Assembly (NCBI RefSeq): GCF_900104955.1
Contig: NZ_FNSI01000001.1
Location: 1,770,001-1,834,000 of the forward strand
Source of the DNA: Beijerinckia sp. 28-YEA-48
GTDB lineage: Bacteria > Pseudomonadota > Alphaproteobacteria > Rhizobiales > Beijerinckiaceae
Direction: 5' to 3'
Length of the DNA stretch: 64,000 bases
The notes beneath the pieces were generated by a model. The model saw nothing but the letters and a program-made list of their open reading frames with translations. It was not told the DNA's origin and ran no database searches. This document shows positions 1 to 9,222 of this stretch, one piece after another. Each line of letters begins with the position of its first letter. Positions within the stretch are counted from its first letter, which is position 1. Both the position numbers and the translations under genes were made by a program.

Positions 1-1
1 C

Positions 2-460
2 GAGGTTTCGGACTCGCGTCTGATGAGCCGCGTCCTGGGGGAGTTTCATCTCAAGCTCGTCGCTTCCCCGGCCTATCTGGCGCGCAAGGGCACGCCGCAT
101 CGTCCGGAAGACCTCCTGGCGCACGCCTGCCTGCTGCATAAATTCGCGACCAGCCGCAAGTTCGAGCGCTGGCCGCTGCGGCGCGCCGGCAGGGATCTGG
201 ACCTGGCGCTGCCGCCAGCCGCCATCGCCAACACGATCGAGCCGCTGCTGCAGATGGCCGAGGACGGGCTCGGCATCGCCTGCCTGCCCGACATGATGCT
301 GCACCAACAGCTCAAACACGGGCGCCTGAAAACTGTGCTCGATGATTATGTTTCTCATGCCGGCACGATGCGGATCCTGTGGCCCTCCAGCCGCTATCTG
401 GCGCCGAAGCTGCGGGTGTTCATCGATTTCATGAGCGAAACCCTGTTCCAGGAAACGTGA
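2..460 (+). CDS. LysR-type transcriptional regulator, C-terminal part (5' truncated)
   Basis: The reading frame is open from the first bases of the window, so the gene starts upstream and the DNA-binding half is missing. The visible part matches the end of a LysR co-inducer-binding domain. It contains the typical run around 'KLVASPAYLARKG.P..PEDL..H.CL', followed by a stretch ending in 'MAEDGLGIACLPDMM' and a C-terminal 'FIDFMSE'. These regulators bind a small effector and activate or repress a neighbouring gene. The Bcr/CflA-type exporter 215 bases downstream on the same strand is a possible target, but this is inference. The effector cannot be read from the fragment. Confidence 0.85.
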   Translation, partial: EVSDSRLMSRVLGEFHLKLVASPAYLARKGTPHRPEDLLAHACLLHKFATSRKFERWPLRRAGRDLDLALPPAAIANTIEPLLQMAEDGLGIACLPDMMLHQQLKHGRLKTVLDDYVSHAGTMRILWPSSRYLAPKLRVFIDFMSETLFQET

Positions 461-522
461 GCGGGCTTGCGACCTGAAGCAGCGTGATTTTGGCGGCGCC
501 GCCCATCATGGCTGTTCCGCAC

Positions 523-568
523 TCACTCATGAGTGACGGTCATAGCCGCATGGCGATTTATGCGGCTA
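523..568. promoter_or_regulatory. Two palindromes in the leader of the exporter gene
   Basis: The gap between the LysR end and the exporter holds two perfect dyads. The first is the 14-base palindrome TCACTCATGAGTGA (523-536). The second is TAGCCGCAT-N8-ATGCGGCTA (543-568). Their position about 110-150 bases before the exporter start fits operator sites. The second could also form an RNA hairpin. No regulator has been tied to them. Confidence 0.35.
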
Positions 569-675
569 ATACTCTCAAACGATAAGTCGTATCTCTCCGC
601 CATTGCCAGGGGCGAAAGCCCATCAGGCAGGAGAGTTGAGATGTTGCAGGCATTTGAAAAGACTGGGCTTAAGCC

Positions 676-1956
676 ATGAAACCCGTGCTCGCCCAAATTG
701 GTCGCGATCTCACCGACAGCGACATTCCGACGGTCGCCGCTGTCGTCCCCCGCGCGGCGATCCCCAGCGGACCCATTGCCAACCGTGGCTGGCGCGTCCT
801 CGCCGTCCTCAGCGCCCTGATGGGCTTCGCCTCGATCTCAACCGATCTCTACCTGCCAGCGATGCCGGCCATGGGCCAGGCGCTGGGCGCCACCACCGGC
901 CTGATGGAACTGACGGTCTCGGGATATCTCGTCGGCTTCAGCCTCGGCCAACTGCTGTGGGGGCCGATCGGCGACCGCTATGGCCGCCGCGTGCCCGTGG
1001 CGATCGGGCTCGTCTTGTTCGTCATCGGCTCGGCCGGCTGCGCGCTGTCGGACAGCGCCTCGGCGATGATCTTCTGGCGCGTCGTGCAGGCGGTCGGCGC
1101 CTGCGCCGGCGTGGCGCTGGCCCGCGCCATGGTGCGTGACCTCTATGAAGGCCACCGCGCGGCGCAGATGCTGTCGACGTTGATGACCGTCATGGCCATC
1201 GCGCCCCTGCTCGGCCCTGTCATCGGTGGACAGATTTTGAGCCTCGCCGGCTGGCGCGCCATCTTCTGGACCTTGGTCGGCGTTGGCGTGTTGACGCTTG
1301 CTGCCCTGTTCACCATCCCCGAGACGCTGCCGGCCAAGCGGCGCAACCGCGAGCCGCTGCGCGGATCGCTGCTGCGTTACGGCCAATTGTTGAAGCAGCG
1401 CCAGCTGCTCGGCTATGCAGGCACCGGCGGTTTCTTCTATGGCGGCATCTATGCCTATGTCGCCGGTACGCCCTTCGCTTACATCTCCTATCACCACGTG
1501 CCACCGCAGTTTTACGGACTGCTGTTTGGTGTCGGCATCATCGGCATCATGGCGACGAACCTGATCAACTCGTGGATCGTGGCGCGTTTCGGCAGTGCCC
1601 GTCTCCTGGTTCACGGCACGAAGCTGGCAGCCGTTTCCGGCGTCGTGCTCGCGGCGACGGCCTGGACCGGATGGGGTGGGCTCTGGGACTTGGTGCTGCC
1701 GCTGTTCGTCTTCGTCTCGGCGACCGGGTTCATTGTCGCCAATTCGATCGCCGGCGCCCTCTCCGACTTTCCCGAACGTGCCGGCGCTGTCTCGGCCCTG
1801 GTCGGCGCCATCCATTACGGCAGCGGCATCATCGGCTCGGCGCTGGTCGGTGCTTTCGCCGACGGCACCCCCTGGCCGATGGCTTGGGTGATCGCGCTCG
1901 CCGGCCTTGGCAGCGTCTCATGCGCCTGGCTTATCAAGCCAACCGCGCGGGCCTAA
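676..1956 (+). CDS. Bcr/CflA-family MFS multidrug exporter
   Basis: A 426-residue inner-membrane protein with about 12 hydrophobic segments of the major facilitator superfamily. After a polar N-terminus of about 35 residues comes 'FASISTDLYLPAMPAMGQAL', the signature of the Bcr/CflA drug:proton antiporter group. The conserved loop 2-3 motif 'GPIGDRYGRRVPVAIGL' follows, then the motif-C-like 'APLLGPVIGG'. Family members export antibiotics such as bicyclomycin or chloramphenicol, or sulfonamides or cysteine. The substrate here cannot be told. The length is slightly above the usual 390-410 because of the N-terminal extension, so a start further downstream is possible. It is transcribed with the LysR fragment and convergent with the diguanylate cyclase. 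Confidence 0.88.
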   Translation: MKPVLAQIGRDLTDSDIPTVAAVVPRAAIPSGPIANRGWRVLAVLSALMGFASISTDLYLPAMPAMGQALGATTGLMELTVSGYLVGFSLGQLLWGPIGDRYGRRVPVAIGLVLFVIGSAGCALSDSASAMIFWRVVQAVGACAGVALARAMVRDLYEGHRAAQMLSTLMTVMAIAPLLGPVIGGQILSLAGWRAIFWTLVGVGVLTLAALFTIPETLPAKRRNREPLRGSLLRYGQLLKQRQLLGYAGTGGFFYGGIYAYVAGTPFAYISYHHVPPQFYGLLFGVGIIGIMATNLINSWIVARFGSARLLVHGTKLAAVSGVVLAATAWTGWGGLWDLVLPLFVFVSATGFIVANSIAGALSDFPERAGAVSALVGAIHYGSGIIGSALVGAFADGTPWPMAWVIALAGLGSVSCAWLIKPTARA

Positions 1957-1960
1957 CCGC

Positions 1961-3544
1961 TTAGCCCGGCGATCCGACGGATCGGCCGGGCTGATCCGTA
2001 GAGGTCTCCGCCCGGCTTGCGTCTCCAGCCGCGACAATGACCACTTTGTTTCGTCCAGCAGCCTTGGCCTGGTAGAGCGCGTCGTCAGCCACCTTGAATG
2101 CCTCTTGGAAGGAGCTCGCGTGGGTTGGCATAACCATCGTGACACCAATGCTCACCGAGATGGGCTCGCTCACCTGATTTGAAAGATGCGCGAGGAGGAC
2201 AGACTTGCGAATGTCCTCGGCGACCTTTTCCGCCCCTTCAAGCGCCGTTGAAGGCAGCAGCACCGCAAATTCTTCGCCACCATATCTGGTTGCGAAATCC
2301 GCCGGCCGTTTGATGTGTTTTTTGATGCACTGCGCCACGGCAGCCAAGGCCGCATCGCCGGACTGATGTCCATTCTGATCGTTGTAATGTTTGAAATGAT
2401 CGACATCGATGACGAGTATGGAGAGAGACGTCCTCTCGCGTGCGCCACGCCGCCATTCGAGCGTGCTGCGCTCGTCGAAGGCTCGTCTGTTGGGAAGTTT
2501 TGTCAGCTGATCGATCCGCGACAGGGCCTTGAGGCGCACGGCCGCCGCGGCGATCTTGATTTCGAATCTGCGACGCAGCCTAAATTCCCGAATGAGAATA
2601 ATGCCCAAGGCCGCAAGGGACCCACACAGGGTCAGCATCATGGCGCTCAAAGTCAGGGCTTTCTGCTTCCACGCCGTATAGATCCTTGCCTCTGGCAGAG
2701 CATAGGTCACGATCAGCGGAATGTTCGGCACTCGCGCCGCCGCGTATAACCGTTCAACGCCATCGATCGGAGACACCGCGGTAAACATGCCCAATTGCTT
2801 GTTGGCAACGGCATCCAACAGACCATTCTGACCAAAATTCTTTCCTATATCCATCAGACTGAACGGATATCGGTTGATCAGGATGCCATCGGAATTAAGG
2901 ACAGCGAAAACATCATCCTTGTTGGCATTCAAGTTCATGAAAAGGGACTGAAAATAGGCCAGGCTGATACTGCCCGCGACAACGCCGTTGAACGAACCAT
3001 CTTCTTTCAAGATGCGTCGGCTAATGACGATGATCCAGTCCTCATCTATCCGAGATTGAATCGGCTGGCTGACGTAGAGATTGTCATCCTTCGCTCGCTG
3101 CTGGAACTTGAAATAGTCCCGATCGGCAAAGCTTTCTTTCGACAGGGTCTCGCCTTGCGATTGCGCCGTCATCCGGCCGTTCGCATCGAGAATGACAATC
3201 CGATTTAGGTATCTTGCCTTGGATGCATAATCGAAAAGAGCCAGTTGCCGCAGTTCCGGAGACGCTTCTGCGATCGCCGGATTTTCGAGAGCGTGAATGA
3301 CACCCTGTAGCGACAGACCATAGAGCTCGAAGTTTCTCGAGACATCCTGGGCAATGGCCGTTGTCAGGCTCGCCGCCGCATTCTGCGCGGCATGCTCCGC
3401 ATCGCGCCTGGCGTCAAAGATCACATACGCAAAGGAGGAGATCAGCCCTGTCATCGCGATGACAGCCAAGAGCTTGATCGCCCTGATTTTACGCGGCAGC
3501 ATTGGGTCGCCTAATAGGGACCGGGCATCATTCGACATTGTCAT
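1961..3544 (-). CDS. Membrane-bound diguanylate cyclase with a periplasmic CACHE-type sensor
   Basis: Makes cyclic di-GMP from two GTP, controlling attachment and motility in response to an outside signal. A transmembrane segment near residues 22-42 is followed by a roughly 240-residue periplasmic region. This contains 'DANGRMTAQSQGE..S..SFADRDYF' and 'SRRILKEDGSFNGVVAGSIS', typical of double-CACHE sensors. A second transmembrane segment lies near residue 300, then a GGDEF domain with the active-site sequence GGEEF in 'RYGGEEFAVLLP'. An RPAD sequence five residues before GGEEF fits the RxxD inhibitory I-site, so product feedback is likely. The first possible start is TTG at 3547; ATG at 3544 or 3538 is more likely. 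No EAL domain is attached. Confidence 0.93.
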   Translation of the reverse strand: MTMSNDARSLLGDPMLPRKIRAIKLLAVIAMTGLISSFAYVIFDARRDAEHAAQNAAASLTTAIAQDVSRNFELYGLSLQGVIHALENPAIAEASPELRQLALFDYASKARYLNRIVILDANGRMTAQSQGETLSKESFADRDYFKFQQRAKDDNLYVSQPIQSRIDEDWIIVISRRILKEDGSFNGVVAGSISLAYFQSLFMNLNANKDDVFAVLNSDGILINRYPFSLMDIGKNFGQNGLLDAVANKQLGMFTAVSPIDGVERLYAAARVPNIPLIVTYALPEARIYTAWKQKALTLSAMMLTLCGSLAALGIILIREFRLRRRFEIKIAAAAVRLKALSRIDQLTKLPNRRAFDERSTLEWRRGARERTSLSILVIDVDHFKHYNDQNGHQSGDAALAAVAQCIKKHIKRPADFATRYGGEEFAVLLPSTALEGAEKVAEDIRKSVLLAHLSNQVSEPISVSIGVTMVMPTHASSFQEAFKVADDALYQAKAAGRNKVVIVAAGDASRAETSTDQPGRSVGSPG

Positions 3545-3699
3545 CAATCAAAACATTAAGAATGTCTCAGTTGACACCGAGTGTCTTAATTTAGCTATCT
3601 TGCTCACGATTTCATCAGCACGAACGCCGCGTCGAGGTTAACGTATCGTTGCCAAGCCGCATCGGTACACCGGGAAATTAACAGATCGCGACTTTGTAT

Positions 3700-5325
3700 T
3701 CACACGACAGGGAATGCCCGATCGAGAATGGGGCGTGTGTCGATGCTGGCAGCGGATGCGCCGTAGGCCAATGACGGGTTCCCGAGCCGCAGTTGGCAGA
3801 AGGCATCCGCATTGGGATTATGGCTTACGAGCAGAACTGCGGCCTGCGCCAGAAGAGCAATGCGTTCAACACGATGACGGGCGGTGGCTTCGTCAAATCG
3901 GGTCTGATCCAGAGCCGGCAACGCAGCATCGTAAAGAGAGTTACGCCCGCGCGCCGATGTCAGCAGGGCCATCAGAGCAGCGACAGCTTCAGGCTCGCGT
4001 TCCATCGCGCGCCCGACATCGAGCGCTATGACATTGCCCGATCCCTCCCAGATCGCGTTCAACGGCGACTGACGGAACAATCGGGCCATGGGGCCGCTTT
4101 CGACATAACCAGCGCCGCCCAGGCACTCCATCGCCTCATAGACGAAGCCCGGCGTGCGTTTGCAGATCCAGTATTTGGCGATCGGCGTCAGCAAGCGAGC
4201 GAGCGGCTCGCGCGCATCGAAGGCCGCCGCTAAGCGAAAACCCAGGGCTGTCGCGGCTTCGCTTTCGACCGCGAGATCGGCGAGAACGCTCATCATCGCC
4301 GGCTGGTCGATCAACCGTTTCTGGAAGGCCGAACGATGAGCCGCGTGCCAGAGCGCTTGCGCCAGGGCCGCCCGCATGGTCGAGGCGGAACCGATGACGC
4401 AGTCGAGCCGCGTGTGTTGCACCATCTGCATGATCGCTGGAATGCCACGCCCCTCCTCGCCGATGCGCCAGGCGAAAGCGTGATGATATTCAACCTCGGA
4501 GGAGGCGTTGGAACGGTCGCCGAGCTTGTCCTTCAGCCGCATAAGGCGGAAGCCGGCATTGCGCTCCCCGTCCGGGCGCCAGCGCGGCACCAGGAAGCAG
4601 GTCAGGCCGCGCTCGCTATAGGCCAGCGTCAGAAAAGCGTCGGACATGGGCGCCGAGCAAAACCATTTATGCCCGGTCAGCCGAAAGGTGTCACGGTTGC
4701 CATCCATGGGTTCGGCGCGGGTCGTGTTGGCGCGCACGTCCGATCCGCCCTGCTTCTCAGTCATCGCCATGCCGATGGTGACGCCGGCCTTTTCCGAGGC
4801 CGGCCGGACGGACGGGTCATAATGGCCGGCGAGGACGCGCCGCGCCCATTCGTTGCCGATCGGAGCATCCGCCTGCAATGCTGCGACGGAAGCGCAGGTC
4901 ATCGTCATCGGACAGATGACCCCGGCATCGGTTTGGCCGAGCATGAAGCTGAGCGCCGCATGCACCACATGGCCGGCCGGCGTGCCATCCCAGGCCGACG
5001 CGGCAATGCCATTGTCGAGCCCCAGCGCCATCAGCTGGTGATAGGCGGGATGAAATCTGACCTCGTCGATGCGCCGGCCATAATGATCGAAATTCTCCAG
5101 CACCGGGGCTGAGCGTTCCGCGTCGCGGGCCCAGGCGATCGCCTCAGCCGATCCGGCGCGGCCCCCGAACTCCGACAGCCGCGCGGCATGCTGCACGCCA
5201 TCGGCCTTGGCCACCGCATCCACCAGCGCATAATCGCTGGTGAACAGGTCGATGCCTTCCAGCGGCGGCGGCTGGTTGGTCACCTCATGGGTATCGAGAA
5301 CGGTGATCGGCTTGCGTGTCGCCAC
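3700..5325 (-). CDS. AidB-like acyl-CoA dehydrogenase
   Basis: A flavoprotein of about 541 residues, the size of E. coli AidB (541). It begins with the AidB-type 'THEVTNQPPPLEGIDLF..D.AL' stretch. It carries the FAD-site segment 'MAMTEKQGGSDVRANTTRAE', then 'GHKWFCSAPMSDAFLTLA' and the C-terminal 'YEAMECLGGAGYVESGPMARLFRQSPLNAIWEGSGNV'. AidB in E. coli belongs to the adaptive response to DNA alkylation. It has isovaleryl-CoA dehydrogenase activity and binds DNA, but its main role is unsettled. GTG at 5331 is possible, but the GGGGG ribosome-binding tract is better spaced for GTG at 5325. No ada or alkB lies nearby, so a link to alkylation damage rests on family resemblance alone. Confidence 0.9.
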   Translation of the reverse strand: MATRKPITVLDTHEVTNQPPPLEGIDLFTSDYALVDAVAKADGVQHAARLSEFGGRAGSAEAIAWARDAERSAPVLENFDHYGRRIDEVRFHPAYHQLMALGLDNGIAASAWDGTPAGHVVHAALSFMLGQTDAGVICPMTMTCASVAALQADAPIGNEWARRVLAGHYDPSVRPASEKAGVTIGMAMTEKQGGSDVRANTTRAEPMDGNRDTFRLTGHKWFCSAPMSDAFLTLAYSERGLTCFLVPRWRPDGERNAGFRLMRLKDKLGDRSNASSEVEYHHAFAWRIGEEGRGIPAIMQMVQHTRLDCVIGSASTMRAALAQALWHAAHRSAFQKRLIDQPAMMSVLADLAVESEAATALGFRLAAAFDAREPLARLLTPIAKYWICKRTPGFVYEAMECLGGAGYVESGPMARLFRQSPLNAIWEGSGNVIALDVGRAMEREPEAVAALMALLTSARGRNSLYDAALPALDQTRFDEATARHRVERIALLAQAAVLLVSHNPNADAFCQLRLGNPSLAYGASAASIDTRPILDRAFPVV

Positions 5326-5402
5326 TTTCACGTCCCCCGCGATTGCGCCTCTCAGATGGGCGCCAGCATCAAGCTAAACCCATCGAGAAGCCCTGCCCTG
5401 CA

Positions 5403-5846
5403 TCAATCGCCGGAAATTTCGGTCGATTGATAAGCGACATTCTGCCATCGACCATTTTGCTTCACCCAGACGGAGAGAAAGCGCGCCTGGTAATCAAAGT
5501 GCTCCGCACCGTTTTGTCCGGAGGCTTGCCATCGCCCGATGACGACGACCGTGCCATCGTACAGCCGAACATCGAGCTGATCCACACCTGCCTTGTCCCA
5601 GCGGCGCGTCCCCGTCCGGTAGGACGCCAGAACTTCGGCTTTGGCTTCGACACTTCCGCCAGGCTGAACGATCACATAATCGGGGTGAAGCAAGTCATCG
5701 ATCACACCCAGGGCGAGGCTGAGATGAGCCTCGGCCAGCGCGCGCTCGGCCCGGACCACGGCCTCGCGGTCACCTGCTTCAACCACCGACATCAGCGCAG
5801 CCTCAAGCTGGGTTACTCTCTCCGTGTCGCCGCATCGACACTCCAC
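5403..5846 (-). CDS. SnoaL/NTF2-like (DUF4440-type) protein
   Basis: A small 147-residue protein of the cystatin-like NTF2 fold. The order is a helical N-terminus ('LEAALMSVVEAGDREAVVRAERALAEAHLSLA'), then 'LHPDYVIVQPGGSVEAKAEVLASYRTG', 'VRLYDGTVVVIGRWQASGQ' and 'YQARFLSVWVKQNGRWQNVAYQSTEI'. The strand pattern and the final 'V.W.Q' are those of DUF4440 proteins. This fold serves as isomerase, hydrolase or ligand binder, and no catalytic residue set is recognisable. The start is GTG. It overlaps the end of the upstream DoxX gene by 34 bases, so the two are probably one transcript. A shorter start inside the frame is possible. Confidence 0.75.
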   Translation of the reverse strand: MECRCGDTERVTQLEAALMSVVEAGDREAVVRAERALAEAHLSLALGVIDDLLHPDYVIVQPGGSVEAKAEVLASYRTGTRRWDKAGVDQLDVRLYDGTVVVIGRWQASGQNGAEHFDYQARFLSVWVKQNGRWQNVAYQSTEISGD

Positions 5847-6202
5847 GGGCCTGGACCGGCGGCGGTGATGTAGAGGAAGATGAAGCAGAAGAGCATCGCC
5901 GCTTCGCCCCCGTTGAGCACGGGGAAAAAGTTGCGCGAAAAGTGATAGACGAAGAAGGCGACGGCCATTTGGGCGGCGAGGATGAAAGCCACCGGTCGCG
6001 AGAACAGGCCGATGAGCAACAAGATGCCGCCGACGATTTCCAACACGCCAGCAATGTAGAAAGGCGCGGTCAGCTGCCCTGGAAAGGGTCCCGGCCAGCT
6101 GAAGTATTTCATCAGGCCATGGGTCAGGAAGGACGCGGCGGCGAAAATGCGCAGCAGGCTCAGGAGCTGCGGCGCCCAGGGGCGCAAAAAGGTGAATTCC
6201 AT
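5813..6202 (-). CDS. DoxX-family membrane protein
   Basis: A 129-residue protein with four hydrophobic segments and the DoxX-family pattern 'LSLLRIFAAASFLTHGLMKYF', 'APFYIAGVLEIVGGILLLIGLFSRPVAFILAAQMAVAFFVYHF' and 'LNGGEAAMLFCFIFLYITAAGPGPWSVD'. DoxX proteins are inner-membrane proteins of mostly unknown activity. Some act with partners in oxidative stress or as subunits of thiosulfate:quinone oxidoreductase. The gene overlaps the downstream SnoaL-like gene, suggesting co-expression. The cognate promoter would lie in 6203-6440, shared with the divergent outer-membrane barrel gene. Confidence 0.88.
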   Translation of the reverse strand: MEFTFLRPWAPQLLSLLRIFAAASFLTHGLMKYFSWPGPFPGQLTAPFYIAGVLEIVGGILLLIGLFSRPVAFILAAQMAVAFFVYHFSRNFFPVLNGGEAAMLFCFIFLYITAAGPGPWSVDAATRRE

Positions 6203-6446
6203 GTCATACCCTCTTCTTCAGATAGCCTTCGTCCGAAATAGCCCTCGCCTGCCAGTCTGCGCGACTTGCCAGCCCTCGACAATGGCCGGAAACACGACAA
6301 TCCCCTATCATCCGCTCAAAATCGGGCGCTTCAACGGTCAAGCGTGAGGAATTCGCCGTTCGGACGTTCTCAGAAGGTCGCATACGCGACAGAATCGGTG
6401 CAGCTTGCCGGGAGCTCCAATCGCCAGGACCGCGAACAGACGATTA

Positions 6447-7913
6447 ATGACGGAAGCGTCGCATGATACGGTTACGCGCCAGATGCGCTGTGGTCCCCTG
6501 GGCCGCTCCGTTGCATGGCTGACGGCCGCCTTGCTCGCTCCCGATCTGGCGCGCGCTGACGACCCCTTGCTTCTATACAACCAAGACGGCTTCCGCCTAC
6601 AGGCGCATATCGAGGCTGGCCTGAACGGAGTGGTCGAACGCAATCTCTTTTGGGATCTCGCCAGGGTCACGGCGCCAGCGGCAAACATCAATCCCAAGAA
6701 GCAATGGTTCGAGAGCTATGTGAAGCCCGGGCTCAGCTTCTCCAAGGCTCTGGACAGCAATATCAGCATCTACGGCAAGCTCTCGGGCGTCGCCTCGAAC
6801 ACGCGCGGGATCGACGCCTTCATCACCGGCAACACCGGCCGCGTGACCTTGGAGGAAGGCTATCTGGGTCTGCGCGTCAATCCCGTCGCCGGCCCGAGCT
6901 TGGACATATCGGTTGGCCCGCGCGAATTCAAAGCCGGCACAGGCATGCTGCTCGCCAATGGCGGCACGAGCGGCTTCGAACGCGGCGCACTCAAACTCGG
7001 ACCGCGCAAGGCATGGGAATTCGCCGCGCTGGGACGGCTCAGTTATGCTGGCTGGACAGGAACCGCATTTTATCTCAACCCCAATGAACTGCCGAGCAGC
7101 AACAGCTTCACCAAGATCATCGGCGCCGATCTGCGTTACGATGGTGACGCGGGCACTTATGCTGGCTTGACCTATGGCCACGTTCTGCATTCGCAATCGC
7201 CGTATCCGCAAGCAGCGCTTGGCGGCATCGGACCACCGAACATTATCAACAACGCACGCGATGGTCTAAACTTCGCCAATCTCTACTGGCGCGCCAACCC
7301 GCTTTCCACCGTGCCAAATCTGTTTGTCACCTTCGACGGCGCCTATGAATGGAACCGCGCCATCAACCTGCAGGCCTGGGCTGGCCGCGTGCAGATCGGC
7401 TACACCTTCGCAAGCCTGTCCTGGATGCCGGTTCTGACCTATTCGTATCAGACATTCTCAGGCGATAATCCTTCGACCACGAAGCTCGAACGGTTCGATC
7501 CGCTCTATTTTGAAGGCTCGCCGAGTGCTTGGTCGACAGGCTCGAAATCGTCGATGGTTTTCATCAATTCGAACGCCAATGCCCATCAAATCGCCTTGCG
7601 CGTCACGCCGACCGAGCGCGACACGTTGACGTTGCGCTACTCTTATATCGATGCGAACCAGCTCCACAGCCCCATCCAATTCGGGCAGGCCACACGTGTA
7701 TACCCCACCGGCTCTTCAGAGAGTTTGGTCGCCGGCGTCACCAGCCGGCACCTCGCGGACGATTTCTTTCTTGAGTACACGCGCAAGCTGAGCTCCAATA
7801 TCTATCTGACGGCCGGGTACAGCATTTCCTTTCCGGGAAAAGGGATCAGCTCGATCATCGGCTCCAAGGCACCGTGGACGGGAGGCTTCGTCAATGTCGT
7901 TGTCAGTTACTGA
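6447..7913 (+). CDS. Outer-membrane beta-barrel protein, alginate-export/porin-like
   Basis: About 488 residues with a signal peptide ending near 'LLAPDLARADDP'. The rest is rich in alternating strands with aromatic girdles, as in 'YVKPGLSFSKALDSNISIYGKLSGV', 'RLSYAGWTGTAFYLNP' and 'YTFASLSWMPVLTYSYQTF'. The last strand ends '...GGFVNVVVSY', a typical C-terminal barrel signature with an aromatic last residue. The layout resembles the alginate-export/OprD-like barrels, but the ligand is unknown. The longest frame opens with TTG at 6405. ATG 6447 is chosen; ATG 6483 would give a more compact signal peptide. The downstream hydrolase starts inside the last codons of this gene, so both are probably one operon. 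Confidence 0.75.
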   Translation: MTEASHDTVTRQMRCGPLGRSVAWLTAALLAPDLARADDPLLLYNQDGFRLQAHIEAGLNGVVERNLFWDLARVTAPAANINPKKQWFESYVKPGLSFSKALDSNISIYGKLSGVASNTRGIDAFITGNTGRVTLEEGYLGLRVNPVAGPSLDISVGPREFKAGTGMLLANGGTSGFERGALKLGPRKAWEFAALGRLSYAGWTGTAFYLNPNELPSSNSFTKIIGADLRYDGDAGTYAGLTYGHVLHSQSPYPQAALGGIGPPNIINNARDGLNFANLYWRANPLSTVPNLFVTFDGAYEWNRAINLQAWAGRVQIGYTFASLSWMPVLTYSYQTFSGDNPSTTKLERFDPLYFEGSPSAWSTGSKSSMVFINSNANAHQIALRVTPTERDTLTLRYSYIDANQLHSPIQFGQATRVYPTGSSESLVAGVTSRHLADDFFLEYTRKLSSNIYLTAGYSISFPGKGISSIIGSKAPWTGGFVNVVVSY

Positions 7914-9222
7914 CGTGAAGTCCTCAGGCCTTGCCATGAGCCTCGGTTTGGTTCTCGGTTTAGTGACGAGCGCCCATGCCCAACAGACGGCCCCGCTCTC
8001 CGCCAGCGAGTCCGACCCCAGCAGGCTTGGATGGATGGTCGGTTCGCCACCGCCCGAGGACAAGATCATCCGTGTTGACGGCGACTATTTCAGCTTCCCA
8101 AAATTGCGTTGGACGGTCTGCCATTTCCGCCAACTCATGCCGACGATAGGAGTCAGCCGCGGCCTTGGCGATCCCGTGCCCCTGGCGCGCAAGATCGACG
8201 GAGCGATCGATGCACTGACGTTCACGCCGCTTGGCGGCGACAAGCCGATGACGTGGGCGCAATCGCTCGCGGCCAATTATACCGATGGCATCGTCATCTT
8301 GCACAACGGCACCGTCGTTTACGAACGCTATTCCGGTTGCCTCGACCAAGCCGGCCAGCATGGCGCCATGTCGGTGACGAAATCCCTCACCGGGCTTTTG
8401 GGCGAGATGCTGGTGGCGGAAGGTAGGCTCGATGAAAAAGCGAAGGTTGGCACGATCGTGCCCGAACTCGCCGCCAGCGCTTTCGGCGACGCCACTGTGA
8501 GACAAGTCCTCAACATGACGACCGGCTTGCACTACAGCGAAGACTATGCCGATCCGAAAGCCGACGTCTGGATCTATTCGGCAGCAGGCAATCCCCTGCC
8601 CAAGCCAGCCGGCTATTCCGGCCCGCGCAGCTACTACGAATATCTCCAGACGGTGCGCAAGGAAGGCGAACACGGCGTTGCCTTCGGCTATAAAACCATC
8701 AACACCGACGCGCTGGGTTGGGTCATCGCGCGGGTGAGCGGAAAGTCTGTCGCCAATTTGCTGTCGGAACGTATCTGGAGCAAAATGGGCGCGGAACAGG
8801 ACGCTTATTACACCGTCGATTCCATCGGCACGCCGTTTGCCGGCGGCGGTCTGAATGCTGGCCTGCGCGACATGGCGCGGATCGGCCAACTCCTCCTCAA
8901 TGGCGGCGTCCTCAATGGCCAACGCCTGGTGCCGGAAGCCGCCATCGCGCGCATTCGCGCCGGGGGCGACAAGGCGGCCTTCGAAAAGGCGGGCTATTCA
9001 CTTCTCAAGGGCTGGAGCTACGCCGGCATGTGGTGGGTGAGCCATAACAAGAACGGTGCCTTCATGGCACGCGGCGTCCATGGACAAGCCATTTATGTCG
9101 ACCCGACCGCACATATGGTCATCGCGCGCTTTTCCTCGCATCCACAGGCAGGCAATGCCGCCAACGATCCCACCTCCCTGCCCGCCTATGAAGCCGTCGC
9201 CCAACATCTGATGCAGCGGTGA
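7894..9222 (+). CDS. Serine hydrolase of the beta-lactamase/penicillin-binding fold
   Basis: A periplasmic class C beta-lactamase-like hydrolase of 442 residues. A signal peptide runs to 'TSAHAQ' near residue 30. The nucleophile motif SVTK lies at residues 160-163. The second motif is at Y266-N270 in 'GYKTINTDALGW', which corresponds to YxN and closely resembles 6-aminohexanoate-dimer hydrolases and esterases of this fold. A late 'FMARGVHGQAIYVDP' fills the place of the KTG strand with HGQ. True beta-lactamases have KTG there, so an esterase or amide hydrolase is more likely than an antibiotic-degrading enzyme. The gene overlaps the upstream barrel gene by 20 bases. An internal ATG at 7936 also precedes the signal peptide. 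Confidence 0.85.
   Translation: MSLSVTDVKSSGLAMSLGLVLGLVTSAHAQQTAPLSASESDPSRLGWMVGSPPPEDKIIRVDGDYFSFPKLRWTVCHFRQLMPTIGVSRGLGDPVPLARKIDGAIDALTFTPLGGDKPMTWAQSLAANYTDGIVILHNGTVVYERYSGCLDQAGQHGAMSVTKSLTGLLGEMLVAEGRLDEKAKVGTIVPELAASAFGDATVRQVLNMTTGLHYSEDYADPKADVWIYSAAGNPLPKPAGYSGPRSYYEYLQTVRKEGEHGVAFGYKTINTDALGWVIARVSGKSVANLLSERIWSKMGAEQDAYYTVDSIGTPFAGGGLNAGLRDMARIGQLLLNGGVLNGQRLVPEAAIARIRAGGDKAAFEKAGYSLLKGWSYAGMWWVSHNKNGAFMARGVHGQAIYVDPTAHMVIARFSSHPQAGNAANDPTSLPAYEAVAQHLMQR

Noticed and set aside
7894..9222. Annotation as an antibiotic-degrading class C beta-lactamase
   Set aside because: The KTG motif is replaced by HGQ and the second motif is extended, features of esterase or amide hydrolase relatives rather than true beta-lactamases.
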